From: UBA1444 sp964601085
GTDB taxonomy: Bacteria > Bacillota > Negativicutes > UBA1444
NCBI GenBank assembly: GCA_964601085.1
Contig: CAZRLN010000032.1
Span: 1 to 30,221 of the forward strand
Length of the DNA: 30,221 nt
Direction of reading: 5' to 3'
Both the position numbers and the translations under genes were made by a program. This document shows positions 1-8,714 of this stretch, one piece after another (within the stretch, counting starts at the first letter, position 1; every line of letters begins with the position of its first letter). The notes under the pieces are model-generated. The model was not told the origin of the DNA and did no database searches. It was given only the letters and a program-made list of their open reading frames with translations.

Positions 1-1
1 G

Positions 2-868
2 GTTATTGCTGCCCTGCTACTGGCCGGCTGCGGCGGAGCGACGGAAAAAAAACAAAACCAGGTGACTGTCGGCGGCAAAAACTTCACCGAACAGGACATC
101 CTGGTTTACATGATGAAATACATGCTGGAAGGCAATACAAAACTGAAAGTCGAAACCAAGGCCTTCCTGGGCGGAACCAACATCGTGGCCCAAGCCCTCG
201 ACCGCGGCGACATCGACTTGTACGTTGAATATACCGGCACGGCCCTGATCAATCTGCTCGGACAACCGGTGACCAACGACCCGCAGGCCGCCTATGACAA
301 GGTACGGTCGATCTACAAAGAAAAAAAGCGTTTGGAATGGCTGCAGCCCCTGGGTTTCAACAATACCTACACCTTGACCATGCGCAGCGACGAAGCCAAC
401 CGGCTCGGCATCAAAAAGATCTCCGATCTGGCCGGCAAGACCGATACTCTCACTTTAGGCTGCACCCCCGAATTTCTGGAGCGTCCGGATGGAATCAAGG
501 GCCTGGAAAAGAAATATGGTTTCAAATTCAACAAAACCAACTCGATGGATCCCGGCCTGACCTACGCCGCCGTCCGCGACAAAAAAGTCGATGTCATCGA
601 CGGTTTCGCGACCGACGGCCGGATTCCCGCCTTTAACCTGCTAGTCCTGGAAGACGACCGGCAGTTCTTCCCCCCCTACTTCGCCGCGCCAGTCATTCGG
701 GAAGACGTGTTGAAAAAACATCCAGAAATCGCCACCGTGTTGAACCGGCTGGCCGGGAAACTGACAGACAGGGAGATGGCTCGTCTCAATGCCCAGGTGG
801 ATCTAGAAAAAAAGGATGCCAAGACCGTCGCCAAAGGTTGGTTGCAAGCCAAAGGGTTTATCAAATAA
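2..868 (+). CDS. Osmoprotectant (glycine betaine/choline-type) ABC transporter substrate-binding lipoprotein, 5' truncated by the window edge
   Basis: The reading frame is open from base 2, so the true start lies before the window. The first visible residues are the end of a lipoprotein signal peptide with lipobox LAGC followed by a Gly-rich linker. The mature part begins VTVGGKNFTEQ, the hallmark opening of OpuCC/YehZ/ProX-type binding proteins. It continues with the family's GGTNIV, YVEYTGTAL, AVRDKKVDVIDGFATDGRI and DDRQFFPPY segments, and ends in the usual helical tail. In this family the protein is anchored outside the membrane and delivers quaternary amines to an OpuB/OpuC-type permease, whose genes would be expected just upstream. 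The gene converges on the DUF362 gene with only 18 bp between them. The family call is firm; the exact substrate cannot be told from sequence. Confidence 0.93.
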   Translation, partial: VIAALLLAGCGGATEKKQNQVTVGGKNFTEQDILVYMMKYMLEGNTKLKVETKAFLGGTNIVAQALDRGDIDLYVEYTGTALINLLGQPVTNDPQAAYDKVRSIYKEKKRLEWLQPLGFNNTYTLTMRSDEANRLGIKKISDLAGKTDTLTLGCTPEFLERPDGIKGLEKKYGFKFNKTNSMDPGLTYAAVRDKKVDVIDGFATDGRIPAFNLLVLEDDRQFFPPYFAAPVIREDVLKKHPEIATVLNRLAGKLTDREMARLNAQVDLEKKDAKTVAKGWLQAKGFIK

Positions 869-886
869 TCGCAACTCCGGCTGTTT

Positions 887-2020
887 TCACATAAAACGTT
901 GCGCTAATTTCAGTACCCAGTCGACTTCAAGCTGCACCGCATTTTCCGGGCACAACTCCTGGCAACAATAGCAACGGATGCATTTGGCATCGTCAATCCG
1001 CATTTTGCCATCGACCAGTTTCATCGCCTGTGGCGGACAATGCGCCGCACAACGTCCGCAACCAATACAACAGTCCTGAATTCGCGGACGAGCCGTGAGA
1101 TGACTTTGCGCCCAATGGGCAAACCAGGCCGGGACCCGGTCTTCCAGTGATCGCATGCTGCGTGGCGCCTGAAATCGATGCCGGACATCCCTGCCGTCGC
1201 CGACCAGGTCAATCCCGGAAAAGTCCGGCGTCAACCCCAGTTCGAGAGACAACGCCGCCACCGGCAACGACTCGGTCGGCAACCCCATCATCTCCGCCAT
1301 AACGATATCCACGGCGAAACAATTGCTTCCCGCTAAAATTACACCCGAGGAAAACGGCTTGCCATTGCGCGGACCATTCCCTTCCATTCCGGTCACCCCA
1401 TCGACGATCGACAGCGCCGGTTTGACCAAATTCGCCAGATCGACCAGCATCCCGGCGAATTCTTTGCGCTGCCGGGTTCGCAGATGGAATTGCGCCTTTT
1501 GCATGCCGACGATGCAGCCGAACAAGATCTTGGTCGCCCCAGTCATGCCCATGAAAGTGTGCGTCTTCATTTTGGCCAGGGTGATGACTTTATCCACCTG
1601 GTTCAGTACATCCGTCAGCTGGAATTTTTTAATGATCCTTCCTTCAGGGAACGGGTATTCGGCCGTTCCTTCAAAAGGAATCAGCCGCACCGACTCTTCG
1701 CGGCAGACAGCGGCGATCCCGCATTTTTCCGCCGCTTTCAATGTGCCGGATACTCCCGGCGAGTCGCCGACCACCGGTTCGGCGCCGAGCGCCTTGACCT
1801 GGCGAATCACGGCCCGCAGAACCTCCGGGTGGGTCGTGACGGCGCATTCCACCGGCACTCCTTCCAGCAGATTCGGTTTCAGCAGTACCCGGTCGCCCGG
1901 CTGCACGAATTGTTCCAGTCCGCCCAACAGGGCTAACGCCTGATCGATTCCGGCAGCGACGGATTCCGCCGCATAGTCTGTTACGTGAACCGCAGCGACC
2001 GTTGAAATGTTCGATCCCAT
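887..2020 (-). CDS. DUF362 domain protein with C-terminal 2x[4Fe-4S] ferredoxin domain
   Basis: A 377-aa protein. The N-terminal ~300 residues match the DUF362 family (KPNLLEG, GDSPG, KMKTHTFMGMTGATKILFG, DGVTGMEGNGPRNG, LAGSNCFAVD). The C-terminal domain carries two classical cluster motifs: C318-x2-C321-x2-C324-x3-C328-P and C347-x2-C350-x2-C353-x3-C357-P. Family members are cytoplasmic iron-sulfur proteins of unresolved biochemical role, common in anaerobes. The start at 2020 is preferred because a GAGGGG site sits 7 bases upstream; a longer in-frame form reaching 2104 lacks such a site. It is transcribed divergently from the trp operon. An electron-transfer or corrinoid-activation role is only inference. 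Confidence 0.88.
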   Translation of the reverse strand: MGSNISTVAAVHVTDYAAESVAAGIDQALALLGGLEQFVQPGDRVLLKPNLLEGVPVECAVTTHPEVLRAVIRQVKALGAEPVVGDSPGVSGTLKAAEKCGIAAVCREESVRLIPFEGTAEYPFPEGRIIKKFQLTDVLNQVDKVITLAKMKTHTFMGMTGATKILFGCIVGMQKAQFHLRTRQRKEFAGMLVDLANLVKPALSIVDGVTGMEGNGPRNGKPFSSGVILAGSNCFAVDIVMAEMMGLPTESLPVAALSLELGLTPDFSGIDLVGDGRDVRHRFQAPRSMRSLEDRVPAWFAHWAQSHLTARPRIQDCCIGCGRCAAHCPPQAMKLVDGKMRIDDAKCIRCYCCQELCPENAVQLEVDWVLKLAQRFM

Positions 2021-2179
2021 TTTCTTTCCCCTCGCAAAGCTGGGGCTAATCCCCTTATTATCCCTGTTCCATTCGCCTTCCCGTTCCGCTTTTCCTGCGC
2101 ACACTATTGCGCCGGTCGGCCGGACCCAATGAACCGATGATTACACAGCGTCAAAAATATTGTTTTTTTTCTTTTCCCC

Positions 2180-2209
2180 TTGACACTTTTTTGCAGTTCG
2201 TGCTATAGT
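2180..2209 (+). promoter_or_regulatory. Sigma-A type promoter of the trp operon
   Basis: A perfect -35 TTGACA (2180-2185) is separated by 18 bp from a -10 TATAGT (2204-2209) that carries the extended TGn element (TGC). It lies 22 bp before the first T-box and is the only good promoter seen between the DUF362 gene and trpD. Confidence 0.8.
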
Positions 2210-2231
2210 GTACGCAATTGAATCCGTTACT

Positions 2232-2511
2232 GCGATGAACGGGAAAAGTACACAGATCCGCTTTGGTTTCAGCGAGCCGGTGTCCGGAGATGATCCGGAG
2301 GTGGGATGACCGGTCCAAAGTTTCTGTCGAATGGCCCCGCGAGCTGCCCGCCGAAAAATTCAGTAGGCCGGGCCGGTTGCCTCCGTTACCGGGCTCAGGA
2401 TATCGGCGCAAGCCCGTATCCGAATCGAGGGAAAACGATTGTTTTCCGAATTAGGGTGGTACCGCGAACCATTTCGCCCCTGCACAGGGAGTGGAATGGT
2501 TCTTTTTATTT
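2232..2511 (+). ncRNA. T-box riboswitch, copy 1 (trp leader)
   Basis: The RNA opens with the Stem I signature GATGAACGGGAAAAGTA (2234 onward) and contains the AGCGAGCCGGTG region of the distal Stem I. The helix CTTTGG/CCAAAG brackets the specifier loop, whose 3' strand reads GAA-TGG; the specifier UGG (Trp) is at 2332-2334. The conserved T-box AGGGTGGTACCGCG is at about 2456-2466 and is followed by the competing terminator. In this family an uncharged tRNA matching the specifier stabilises the antiterminator, so trp transcription should rise when charged tRNA-Trp falls. The base after UGG in the T-box is U, which would pair best with an A discriminator; bacterial tRNA-Trp usually has G, so a G-U pair or an unusual tRNA is implied. 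Confidence 0.93.
2466..2511 (+). terminator. T-box 1 intrinsic terminator
   Basis: GAACCATT (2466-2473) pairs with AATGGTTC (2495-2502), with an inner CCCTG/CAGGG helix, followed by TTTTTATTT. It overlaps the 3' end of the T-box motif, as expected for the antiterminator/terminator switch. Confidence 0.9.
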
Positions 2512-2545
2512 GTCGCCCCAGTTACCCGCAAAACAGAATATCCCA

Positions 2546-2825
2546 GCGATGAACGGGAAAAGTACACAGATCCGCTTTGGTTTCAGCGAGCCGGTGTCCG
2601 GAGATGATCCGGAGGTGGGATGACCGGTCCAAAGTTTCTGTCGAATGGCCCCGCGAGCTGCCCGCCGAAAAATTCAGTAGGCCGGGCCGGTTGCCTCCGT
2701 TACCGGGCTCAGGATATCGGCGCAAGCCCGTATCCGAATCGAGGGAAAACGATTGTTTTCCGAATTAGGGTGGTACCGCGAACCATTTCGCCCCTGCACA
2801 GGGAGTGGAATGGTTCTTTTTATTT
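2546..2825 (+). ncRNA. T-box riboswitch, copy 2 (trp leader), identical to copy 1
   Basis: Every base of 2232-2511 recurs at 2546-2825, an offset of 314 bp, including specifier UGG (2646-2648), T-box motif and terminator. The two copies are separated by 34 unrelated bases (2512-2545) without a promoter. The trpD ribosome binding site follows 10 bases after the second terminator. Read-through of both elements is needed to transcribe trpD-G from the 2180 promoter, so the pair should act as serial gates responding to the same tRNA. Confidence 0.93.
2780..2825 (+). terminator. T-box 2 intrinsic terminator
   Basis: An exact copy of the hairpin and T-run at 2466-2511; it is the last stop signal before trpD. 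Confidence 0.9.
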
Positions 2826-2853
2826 ACAATCAAAATGATGGGAGGAACAAGCA

Positions 2854-3870
2854 ATGTTGAAAGCAGTTTTGAACCAGGTAGTCGGAGGCGAAAACCTGTC
2901 CCGGCAGGAAGCCCAGGAATCCATGCAAGCCATCATGACCGGTCAGGCCAGTGAATCCCAGATCGGCGGACTGCTGACTGCCCTAAGGATCAAGGGCGAA
3001 ACCAGTGAGGAGATCGCCGGGTTCGCCGAAACCATGCGTAGTCACACAGTAAAAGTCGAATGCAGCCAGTCCGATTTGCTCGACACCTGCGGCACCGGCG
3101 GCGATCGAAAGGGAACCTTCAACATTTCCACCACCGTCGCCTTTGTGGTGGCGGGCGCCGGGGCCTCGGTCGCCAAGCACGGTAATCACGGCGTATCCAG
3201 TTCATCCGGCAGCGCGGACGTTTTGAAAGCGCTGGGCGTCCGGATCGACCTGCCGGCGCAAAACATCGCTTCCGTGATCGAAGATGCCCGGATCGCTTTC
3301 CTGTACGCGCCCACCTTTCATCCGGCCATGAAGTTCGCCGGCAAACCGCGCCGCGAATTAGGATTTCGGACGGTGTTCAACGTGCTGGGTCCATTGACCA
3401 ATCCGCTCGCCGCCGAACGCCAGTTGATGGGCGTATATGAGCAATCTCTGACAAAAAAATTGGCGGAGGTTTTGCTGCGGCTCAATACCCGACGCGCCAT
3501 GGTGGTGCACGGTCTGGACGGGCTGGACGAAATCTCGACCACCGCACCGACGCAAGTTTCGGAGGTAGTCGACGGAAAAATTCTTTCCTACCTGATCGAT
3601 CCGGCCGAGTACGGATTGCCGATTGCTGCTCTGGAAGACATCAGCGGCGGCACTCCGGAGCAAAACGCCGACATTGTTCTCGGCATCCTGAGCGGGAAAC
3701 AAGGCGCCCGGCGCGACCTGGTCCTGCTCAACGCCGCGGCGGCGTTGGTGGTCGCCGACAAGGCGGAAAACATCCGGGAAGGCATGATTCTGGCCGCCAA
3801 AAGCATCGACAGCGGCGCCGCCCAGGCCAAACTGGAACGGATGCGGGAACTCACCCGCCAATCGGCATGA
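2854..3870 (+). CDS. trpD: Anthranilate phosphoribosyltransferase
   Basis: A 338-aa protein of normal length, transferring the phosphoribosyl group from PRPP to anthranilate, the second step of the tryptophan branch. Visible motifs are GTGGD (residues 80-84), KHGN (108-111) followed by SSSSGSADVLKALG, the FLYAPTFHPAMK segment and RRELGFRTVFNVLGPLTNP. The start is set by GGGAGG 8 bases upstream. It is the first structural gene after the double T-box and overlaps trpF by ATGA. Here TrpD is a stand-alone protein, not fused to TrpG. Confidence 0.98.
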   Translation: MLKAVLNQVVGGENLSRQEAQESMQAIMTGQASESQIGGLLTALRIKGETSEEIAGFAETMRSHTVKVECSQSDLLDTCGTGGDRKGTFNISTTVAFVVAGAGASVAKHGNHGVSSSSGSADVLKALGVRIDLPAQNIASVIEDARIAFLYAPTFHPAMKFAGKPRRELGFRTVFNVLGPLTNPLAAERQLMGVYEQSLTKKLAEVLLRLNTRRAMVVHGLDGLDEISTTAPTQVSEVVDGKILSYLIDPAEYGLPIAALEDISGGTPEQNADIVLGILSGKQGARRDLVLLNAAAALVVADKAENIREGMILAAKSIDSGAAQAKLERMRELTRQSA

Positions 3871-4493
3871 TCATCAAAATTTGCGGCATCCGTTCGTTGG
3901 CGGCAGCGCAGACCGCCGCCCAAGCCGGTGCCGACTGGATCGGCTTCGTGTTCGCGCCCAGCCGCCGCCGCATCGATCCCGATACCGCCGCGATAATCAG
4001 CGCATCCATGGTTGGCCCCGCCAAAGTCGGCGTATTTGTAAACCAGTCTTTGAACGAGGTCCGGAAAATCGCCGATCACTGTCGGCTTGATTATATCCAG
4101 CTCCACGGCGAGGAAAGCCCGGAGTACAGCCGCTCTCTAAATCGCCCGGTCATCCGCGCCTGCCGGGTCGATCCCTTGTTCGATCCGGAGCAGTGGGCCG
4201 CTTATCCCGCCGAATACCTGCTGTTTGACAGTTTTGTCCCCGGACAGGCCGGAGGAACCGGTACCGCTTTTGATTGGGTGGAAACCTGCGACCGCATCCG
4301 TCAATCCCGACAAAAATTTCTGGTCGCCGGTGGACTGACACCGGAAAATGTTGCAGACGCCCTTCGAATCCTAAACCCCGACGGCGTCGATGTCTCCGGC
4401 GGCGTAGAAACCGATGGAGTCAAAGATCCCGACAAAATACGGAAATTCATCGCAGCGACCCGAAACGCCGCGGAAAGGATGCAGTCATGTTGA
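3867..4493 (+). CDS. trpF: Phosphoribosylanthranilate isomerase
   Basis: A 208-aa TIM-barrel enzyme for the Amadori rearrangement of phosphoribosylanthranilate to CdRP. KICGIR at residues 4-9 holds the catalytic Cys6. Further family marks are GFVFAPSRRRI, QLHGEE, LLFDS (general acid Asp), LVAGGLTPENV and GVDVSGGVETDGVKD. Its start codon overlaps the trpD stop (ATGA) and its end overlaps the trpC start, which points to translational coupling. The order trpF before trpC is the reverse of many Firmicutes operons. Confidence 0.97.
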   Translation: MIIKICGIRSLAAAQTAAQAGADWIGFVFAPSRRRIDPDTAAIISASMVGPAKVGVFVNQSLNEVRKIADHCRLDYIQLHGEESPEYSRSLNRPVIRACRVDPLFDPEQWAAYPAEYLLFDSFVPGQAGGTGTAFDWVETCDRIRQSRQKFLVAGGLTPENVADALRILNPDGVDVSGGVETDGVKDPDKIRKFIAATRNAAERMQSC

Positions 4494-5272
4494 ATCAGAT
4501 CGTCGATTCCATCCGGGTTCAGGTTGCGGAACGAAAGCTCTCGCACCCAGTATCCTCACTACAAATTCGGCCCGGCAAATTTGCGTTCAGTCGGGCGCTT
4601 ACCGATAAGGATTGGGCTCTCATTGCCGAATGCAAGCTGGCCTCCCCGGCGAAGGGGCGTCTCTGCCAAACCCATACCGTGCCGGAGCTGGCGAAAATCT
4701 TTACCGAAAATGGCGCCGCCGCTTTGTCCGTTCACACCAGCGACCCGTTTCTGGGCAAGCTGGCCGACATCGCCACCGTCCGTCAGGTCAGTTCGCTGCC
4801 GATCCTGCGCAAAGATTTTATCATCGACGAATACCAGATTTACGAAGCCCGCGCCGCCGGCGCCGACGCCATTCTATTAATCGCCGCGATTCTCACGAAT
4901 GACCAACTGAACCAGTATCTCGCCATTGCCCGCGATCTCGGTCTGGATGCCCTGGTGGAAGTCCACAGCCGCCCGGAGTTGGAGCGGGTCAAACAAACCG
5001 ACGCACTGCTCGTCGGCATCAACAACCGGGACCTGACGACTTTCACCACCGACCTCGCCAATACTTTCAGCCTGCTGCCCCACTGCGATCCCCGCTGGCG
5101 GGTGATCAGCGAAAGCGGCATTCACGACGCGGCGGACGCCAAGCGATTACAAGCAGCCGGCGTACGCGGCGCCCTGGTCGGCGAGAGTCTGGTCCGCGCC
5201 AACGACATCGCCCGGCTCACTGATGAACTTGCCAACCTTGGAATGATGAATGGGAGGAATCAACATGCCTGA
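4487..5272 (+). CDS. trpC: Indole-3-glycerol phosphate synthase
   Basis: A 261-aa TIM-barrel enzyme closing the indole ring of IGP. The start at 4487 is chosen because the homologous N-terminus (MLNQIVDSIR) begins there and AAAGGA lies just upstream; the frame stays open further back inside trpF but without family similarity. Seen motifs: IAECKLASPAKG with E48 and K50, LPILRKDFIIDEYQIYEA, DAILLIAAIL, LVEVHSRPEL, VGINNRDLTTF, ISESGI and GALVGESLV. The stretch after AALSVHT (SDPFLGKLADI) departs from the common SVLTD..FQGS form but keeps the length. It overlaps trpF by 7 bases and trpB by 8. Confidence 0.97.
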   Translation: MLNQIVDSIRVQVAERKLSHPVSSLQIRPGKFAFSRALTDKDWALIAECKLASPAKGRLCQTHTVPELAKIFTENGAAALSVHTSDPFLGKLADIATVRQVSSLPILRKDFIIDEYQIYEARAAGADAILLIAAILTNDQLNQYLAIARDLGLDALVEVHSRPELERVKQTDALLVGINNRDLTTFTTDLANTFSLLPHCDPRWRVISESGIHDAADAKRLQAAGVRGALVGESLVRANDIARLTDELANLGMMNGRNQHA

Positions 5273-6440
5273 TAAAAATGGCCGATTCGGCGCTTTTGGC
5301 GGCCGTTTCGTACCGGAAACCGTCATGCCCGCGCTTTATGAACTGGAGGAGTTTTACGCAAAAACGAAGGACGATCCAGATTTCCAGGCAGAATTTCGCC
5401 GTTTCCTTCAAGAATACGCCGGTCGGGAAACCCTGCTCTACTATGCGGCAGGACTGACCCGCCATTATGGCCGGGCCGATATTTACCTGAAACGGGAAGA
5501 CTTGCTGCACACCGGCGCCCACAAAATCAACAACGCCATCGGTCAGGCCCTGCTCGCGCGCCGGATGGGCAAACAGCGCATCGTCGCCGAAACCGGCGCG
5601 GGTCAGCACGGCGTCGCCTGCGCCACGGTCGCAGCGCTGTTCGGGCTGGAATGCTGCGTGTTCATGGGCGAAGAGGACATGGAGCGACAAGCGCTGAATG
5701 TATTCCGGATGCGCCTGCTGGGAACCAAAGTCATTCCCGTGACCAGCGGCACCGGCACTCTGAAGGATGCCACCAGCGAAGCCATCCGCTATTGGGCCAC
5801 CAACATCCGCGACACCCACTACATCATCGGCTCGGTCGTCGGCCCGCATCCTTATCCGATGATCGTCCGCGACTTTCAGTCCGTCATCGGCGAGGAAATC
5901 AAAGCGCAGTCGGCGAATTTTACGGCGCCGCTCCGCTACGTCGTCGCGTGCGTCGGCGGCGGCAGCAATGCGATGGGAACTTTTTACCCCTTCAAGAATG
6001 ACGCGTCGGTGCAAAAAATCGGTGTCGAAGCCGCCGGCAAAGGACTCGGGTTGGAGCATGCCGCTTCGCTGACGCTGGGAAAACCCGGCGTGTTGCACGG
6101 CGCTTTCAGCTATCTGCTGCAAGACCCGGACGGCCAGGTCATTCCCGCCTATTCGATTTCGGCCGGTCTAGACTATCCCGGGGTCGGTCCCGAGCATTCC
6201 TTCTTCAAGGAAACCGGTATCGTTCGCTACGTTGCCGTAACGGATACCCAGGCGTTGGAGGCTTTTCAACGTCTGGCCCGGATCGAGGGAATCATTCCGG
6301 CGCTGGAAAGTTCGCATGCGCTGGCCTATCTGGATGAGTTGATGCCCCAAACCCGACCCGGCGAAAGCGTCGTCGTGTGTCTGTCCGGTCGGGGCGACAA
6401 AGATGTGCAACAAGTAGCAAAAGTACTGGAGGGATTCTGA
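5265..6440 (+). CDS. trpB: Tryptophan synthase beta subunit
   Basis: A 391-aa PLP enzyme condensing indole and serine. The PLP lysine K87 lies in HTGAHKINNAIGQ and catalytic E109 in AETGAGQHG; the phosphate-binding loop GGGSNAMG is present. These numbers equal those of the Salmonella enzyme, so this is a TrpB1-type subunit meant to pair with TrpA. The start at 5265 follows GGGAGG at a 7-base distance; an in-frame ATG at 5250 has no such site. The start overlaps the end of trpC, and the stop TGA shares one base with the trpA start. Confidence 0.98.
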   Translation: MPDKNGRFGAFGGRFVPETVMPALYELEEFYAKTKDDPDFQAEFRRFLQEYAGRETLLYYAAGLTRHYGRADIYLKREDLLHTGAHKINNAIGQALLARRMGKQRIVAETGAGQHGVACATVAALFGLECCVFMGEEDMERQALNVFRMRLLGTKVIPVTSGTGTLKDATSEAIRYWATNIRDTHYIIGSVVGPHPYPMIVRDFQSVIGEEIKAQSANFTAPLRYVVACVGGGSNAMGTFYPFKNDASVQKIGVEAAGKGLGLEHAASLTLGKPGVLHGAFSYLLQDPDGQVIPAYSISAGLDYPGVGPEHSFFKETGIVRYVAVTDTQALEAFQRLARIEGIIPALESSHALAYLDELMPQTRPGESVVVCLSGRGDKDVQQVAKVLEGF

Positions 6441-7231
6441 TGTCTGCTCTCGCCGAACAATTACGCGCCAATAAAACGCAGGGCCGCAAAAGCCTCATTG
6501 TGTACATCACTGCCGGCTATCCCGACCTGGCGACGACAAAGGACGCCGTCCTGGCGGCCGAAGCGGCCGGCGCCGACCTGGTGGAACTCGGCATTCCCTT
6601 TTCCGACCCGATCGCCGACGGGCCGGTGATTCAGACGGCGGCCGTCGCCGCGCTGGCAGCTGGAACCACCGCCCGCAACACGCTGGAAATGGTTCGCCAG
6701 CTGCGTTCGCAATCCAATATTCCACTTGCTTTTATGACTTACATTAACCTGATCCTGCATTACGGGCCGGAAGCTTTTGCCCGCGACTGCAGCGCCGCCG
6801 GCGTCGACGCCCTCATCATCCCCGACCTGCCGCCGGAGGAAAGCGGGTTGCTGCGTCCCGCCTGCGACCAGTGCGGGCTGGATCTGATCCAGTTCATCGC
6901 CCCGACCAGCAACGCGACCCGGGTGGAACTGGCCTGCCGCAACGCGACCGGCTTCGTTTACTGCGTTTCCAACACCGGTGTCACCGGCGTCCGTTCCGTC
7001 GATTATAGCGCCGTTGCCCCCACTGTGGAAATGGCCCGGACAGTAACCGACATTCCCATCGCCATCGGCTTTGGCATCGGTTCCGCAGCCGCCGCCAAAG
7101 AGGCGTCCCGCTTCGCGGACGGCGTGATCGTCGGCAGCGCGGTCGTTCAACTTCTGGCGGATAAAAACCTTGCCGCCGTAAGCGGCCTGATTTCGTCGAT
7201 CCGGCAGGAACTGGACCGGGAGGATGCCTGA
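6440..7231 (+). CDS. trpA: Tryptophan synthase alpha subunit
   Basis: A 263-aa TIM-barrel subunit releasing indole from indole-3-glycerol phosphate into the tunnel to TrpB. Catalytic E49 (LVELGIPFSDP) and D60 (ADGP) are at canonical positions; FMTYINLI, DALIIPDLPPEE, FIAPTSN, YCVSNTGVTG and FGIG also match. The start at 6440 overlaps the trpB stop (TGATG) with GGAGGG upstream, fitting coupled 1:1 synthesis of the alpha-beta complex. Confidence 0.98.
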   Translation: MSALAEQLRANKTQGRKSLIVYITAGYPDLATTKDAVLAAEAAGADLVELGIPFSDPIADGPVIQTAAVAALAAGTTARNTLEMVRQLRSQSNIPLAFMTYINLILHYGPEAFARDCSAAGVDALIIPDLPPEESGLLRPACDQCGLDLIQFIAPTSNATRVELACRNATGFVYCVSNTGVTGVRSVDYSAVAPTVEMARTVTDIPIAIGFGIGSAAAAKEASRFADGVIVGSAVVQLLADKNLAAVSGLISSIRQELDREDA

Positions 7232-7232
7232 C

Positions 7233-8711
7233 ATGAACCTCACGCCAACGAAAGCCGAGTTTCTCCAGTTGTGTGCAAACCATACCCTGATCCCGGTCTT
7301 CGCGGATCTCGCCGTCGACCTGGAAACGCCGGTTTCCCTGTACTATAAACTTGCGGGCAACAATCCCGGTTTCATGCTGGAAAGCGCCGAGACCAGCAAA
7401 AATTTCGGCCGCTACTCGTTCCTCGGCATGGACCCGTTCCTGACCATCGAAGCCTATCGCGATAAACTGGAACTTAAGACCGCCAATGGATCAAAGTCGA
7501 TCCCGCAACCGCCGCTGACGGCACTGCAGGAACTCCTGAACCAATTTTCCTTCGCCGACTTGCCGGGGCTGCCGCCATTTGGCGGCGGCGCCGTTGGCTA
7601 CCTGAACTTTGAGTCCATCGCCACCTGGGAACGCATTCGCGGCATGGAAATCCCCGCCGACCTGTTGCTCGGCGAATTTATGTGCTGCCGCCTGCTCATC
7701 GCCATGGATCATCTGACCCACTCCGCCAAATTGATTTATTTGGCGGAGATCCCAAGCGACGCTTCTACCCGGAAACGCGTCTACGACCAGGCCACCGAGC
7801 GGATTGCCGAAATCCGCGAAATCCTCCGGGCACCCCTGCAACTGCCCGCCGAAGAACCGACGCCGGCCCCGGCCGGCGCGGCGCAGATTTCTCCGGACGA
7901 CGAGGAAGCCAGCCGCGCCCGTTATATCAGCCATGTATTAAAAGCCAAGGAATACATCACCGCCGGCGATATCTTCCAGGTCGTCCCCTCCCATCCTTTC
8001 CGCCGGACGCTCACGGAGCAGCCCTTTTCCCTCTACCGGCGGCTGCGTCGGGTCAATCCTTCCCCGTACATGTTTTTCATGGATTTCGGCCTCCGCCAGT
8101 TGGTGGGCGCCTCACCGGAAATGCTGGTCAAACTGCAGGACGGCCAGGTTTTCACCTGTCCCATCGCCGGCACCCGACCGCGTGGCAAAACCCGGGAAGA
8201 AGATGCCCGGCTGGCGGCGGAACTGCTCGCGGACGAGAAGGAATGCGCCGAACACGCCATGCTGATCGATCTCGGCCGCAACGACATCGGCCGGATCAGC
8301 CTGCCGGGAACCGTCAACGTCACCAAACTGATGGAAGTCGAAAACTTTTCGCACGTCATGCATATCGTTTCGGAAGTCAACGGTACTCTCGACCCGAAAT
8401 ATACGGCCACCGAAGTTCTAAAGGCCTGCTTTCCCGCCGGAACCGTCAGCGGCGCCCCCAAGATCCGGGCCATCGAAATCATCAACGAACTCGAATCCGA
8501 ACGTCGGGGGCCGTATGCCGGCGCTGTCGGCTATTTCGACTTCCGGGGAAACATGGACACCTGCATCACCATCCGCACGTTCCGGATCGAGGACGACCGC
8601 GTCACGATCCAGACCGGAGGCGGCATTGTCGCCGACTCGGTTCCGGAGACGGAATACCAGGAAATCCGCCACAAGGCCAACGTTCTGTTTCAAGTGCTGG
8701 GAGGAAATTGA
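7233..8711 (+). CDS. trpE: Anthranilate synthase component I
   Basis: A 492-aa chorismate-utilising enzyme producing anthranilate with TrpG-supplied ammonia. The N-terminal region has MLESAETSKNFGRYSFLG, the tryptophan feedback-binding segment that argues for TrpE rather than PabB. The C-terminal catalytic domain shows GASPEMLV, CPIAGTRPRG, EHAMLIDLGRNDIGR, CFPAGTVSGAPK, RRGPYAGAVGYF and GGGIVADS. The start at 7233 is preferred over 7224 because GGAGG is 9 bases from 7233 but abuts 7224. It comes one base after the trpA stop. In most bacteria the first committed enzyme is encoded first; here it is sixth. Confidence 0.97.
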   Translation: MNLTPTKAEFLQLCANHTLIPVFADLAVDLETPVSLYYKLAGNNPGFMLESAETSKNFGRYSFLGMDPFLTIEAYRDKLELKTANGSKSIPQPPLTALQELLNQFSFADLPGLPPFGGGAVGYLNFESIATWERIRGMEIPADLLLGEFMCCRLLIAMDHLTHSAKLIYLAEIPSDASTRKRVYDQATERIAEIREILRAPLQLPAEEPTPAPAGAAQISPDDEEASRARYISHVLKAKEYITAGDIFQVVPSHPFRRTLTEQPFSLYRRLRRVNPSPYMFFMDFGLRQLVGASPEMLVKLQDGQVFTCPIAGTRPRGKTREEDARLAAELLADEKECAEHAMLIDLGRNDIGRISLPGTVNVTKLMEVENFSHVMHIVSEVNGTLDPKYTATEVLKACFPAGTVSGAPKIRAIEIINELESERRGPYAGAVGYFDFRGNMDTCITIRTFRIEDDRVTIQTGGGIVADSVPETEYQEIRHKANVLFQVLGGN

Positions 8712-8714
8712 GCC

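Larger units (their letters stand above)
2232..2825 (+). repeat. Perfect 280-bp tandem duplication of the T-box leader
   Basis: Units 2232-2511 and 2546-2825 are identical as read base by base. Identity stops abruptly at both edges: T versus A before the unit and G versus A after it. This suggests a recent duplication or continuing gene conversion. Confidence 0.95.

Noticed and set aside
2263..2838. Several open frames of 63-105 codons inside the T-box leaders, on both strands
   Set aside because: They repeat exactly because the RNA leader is duplicated, span terminators and lack ribosome binding sites; the sequence is explained by T-box structure.
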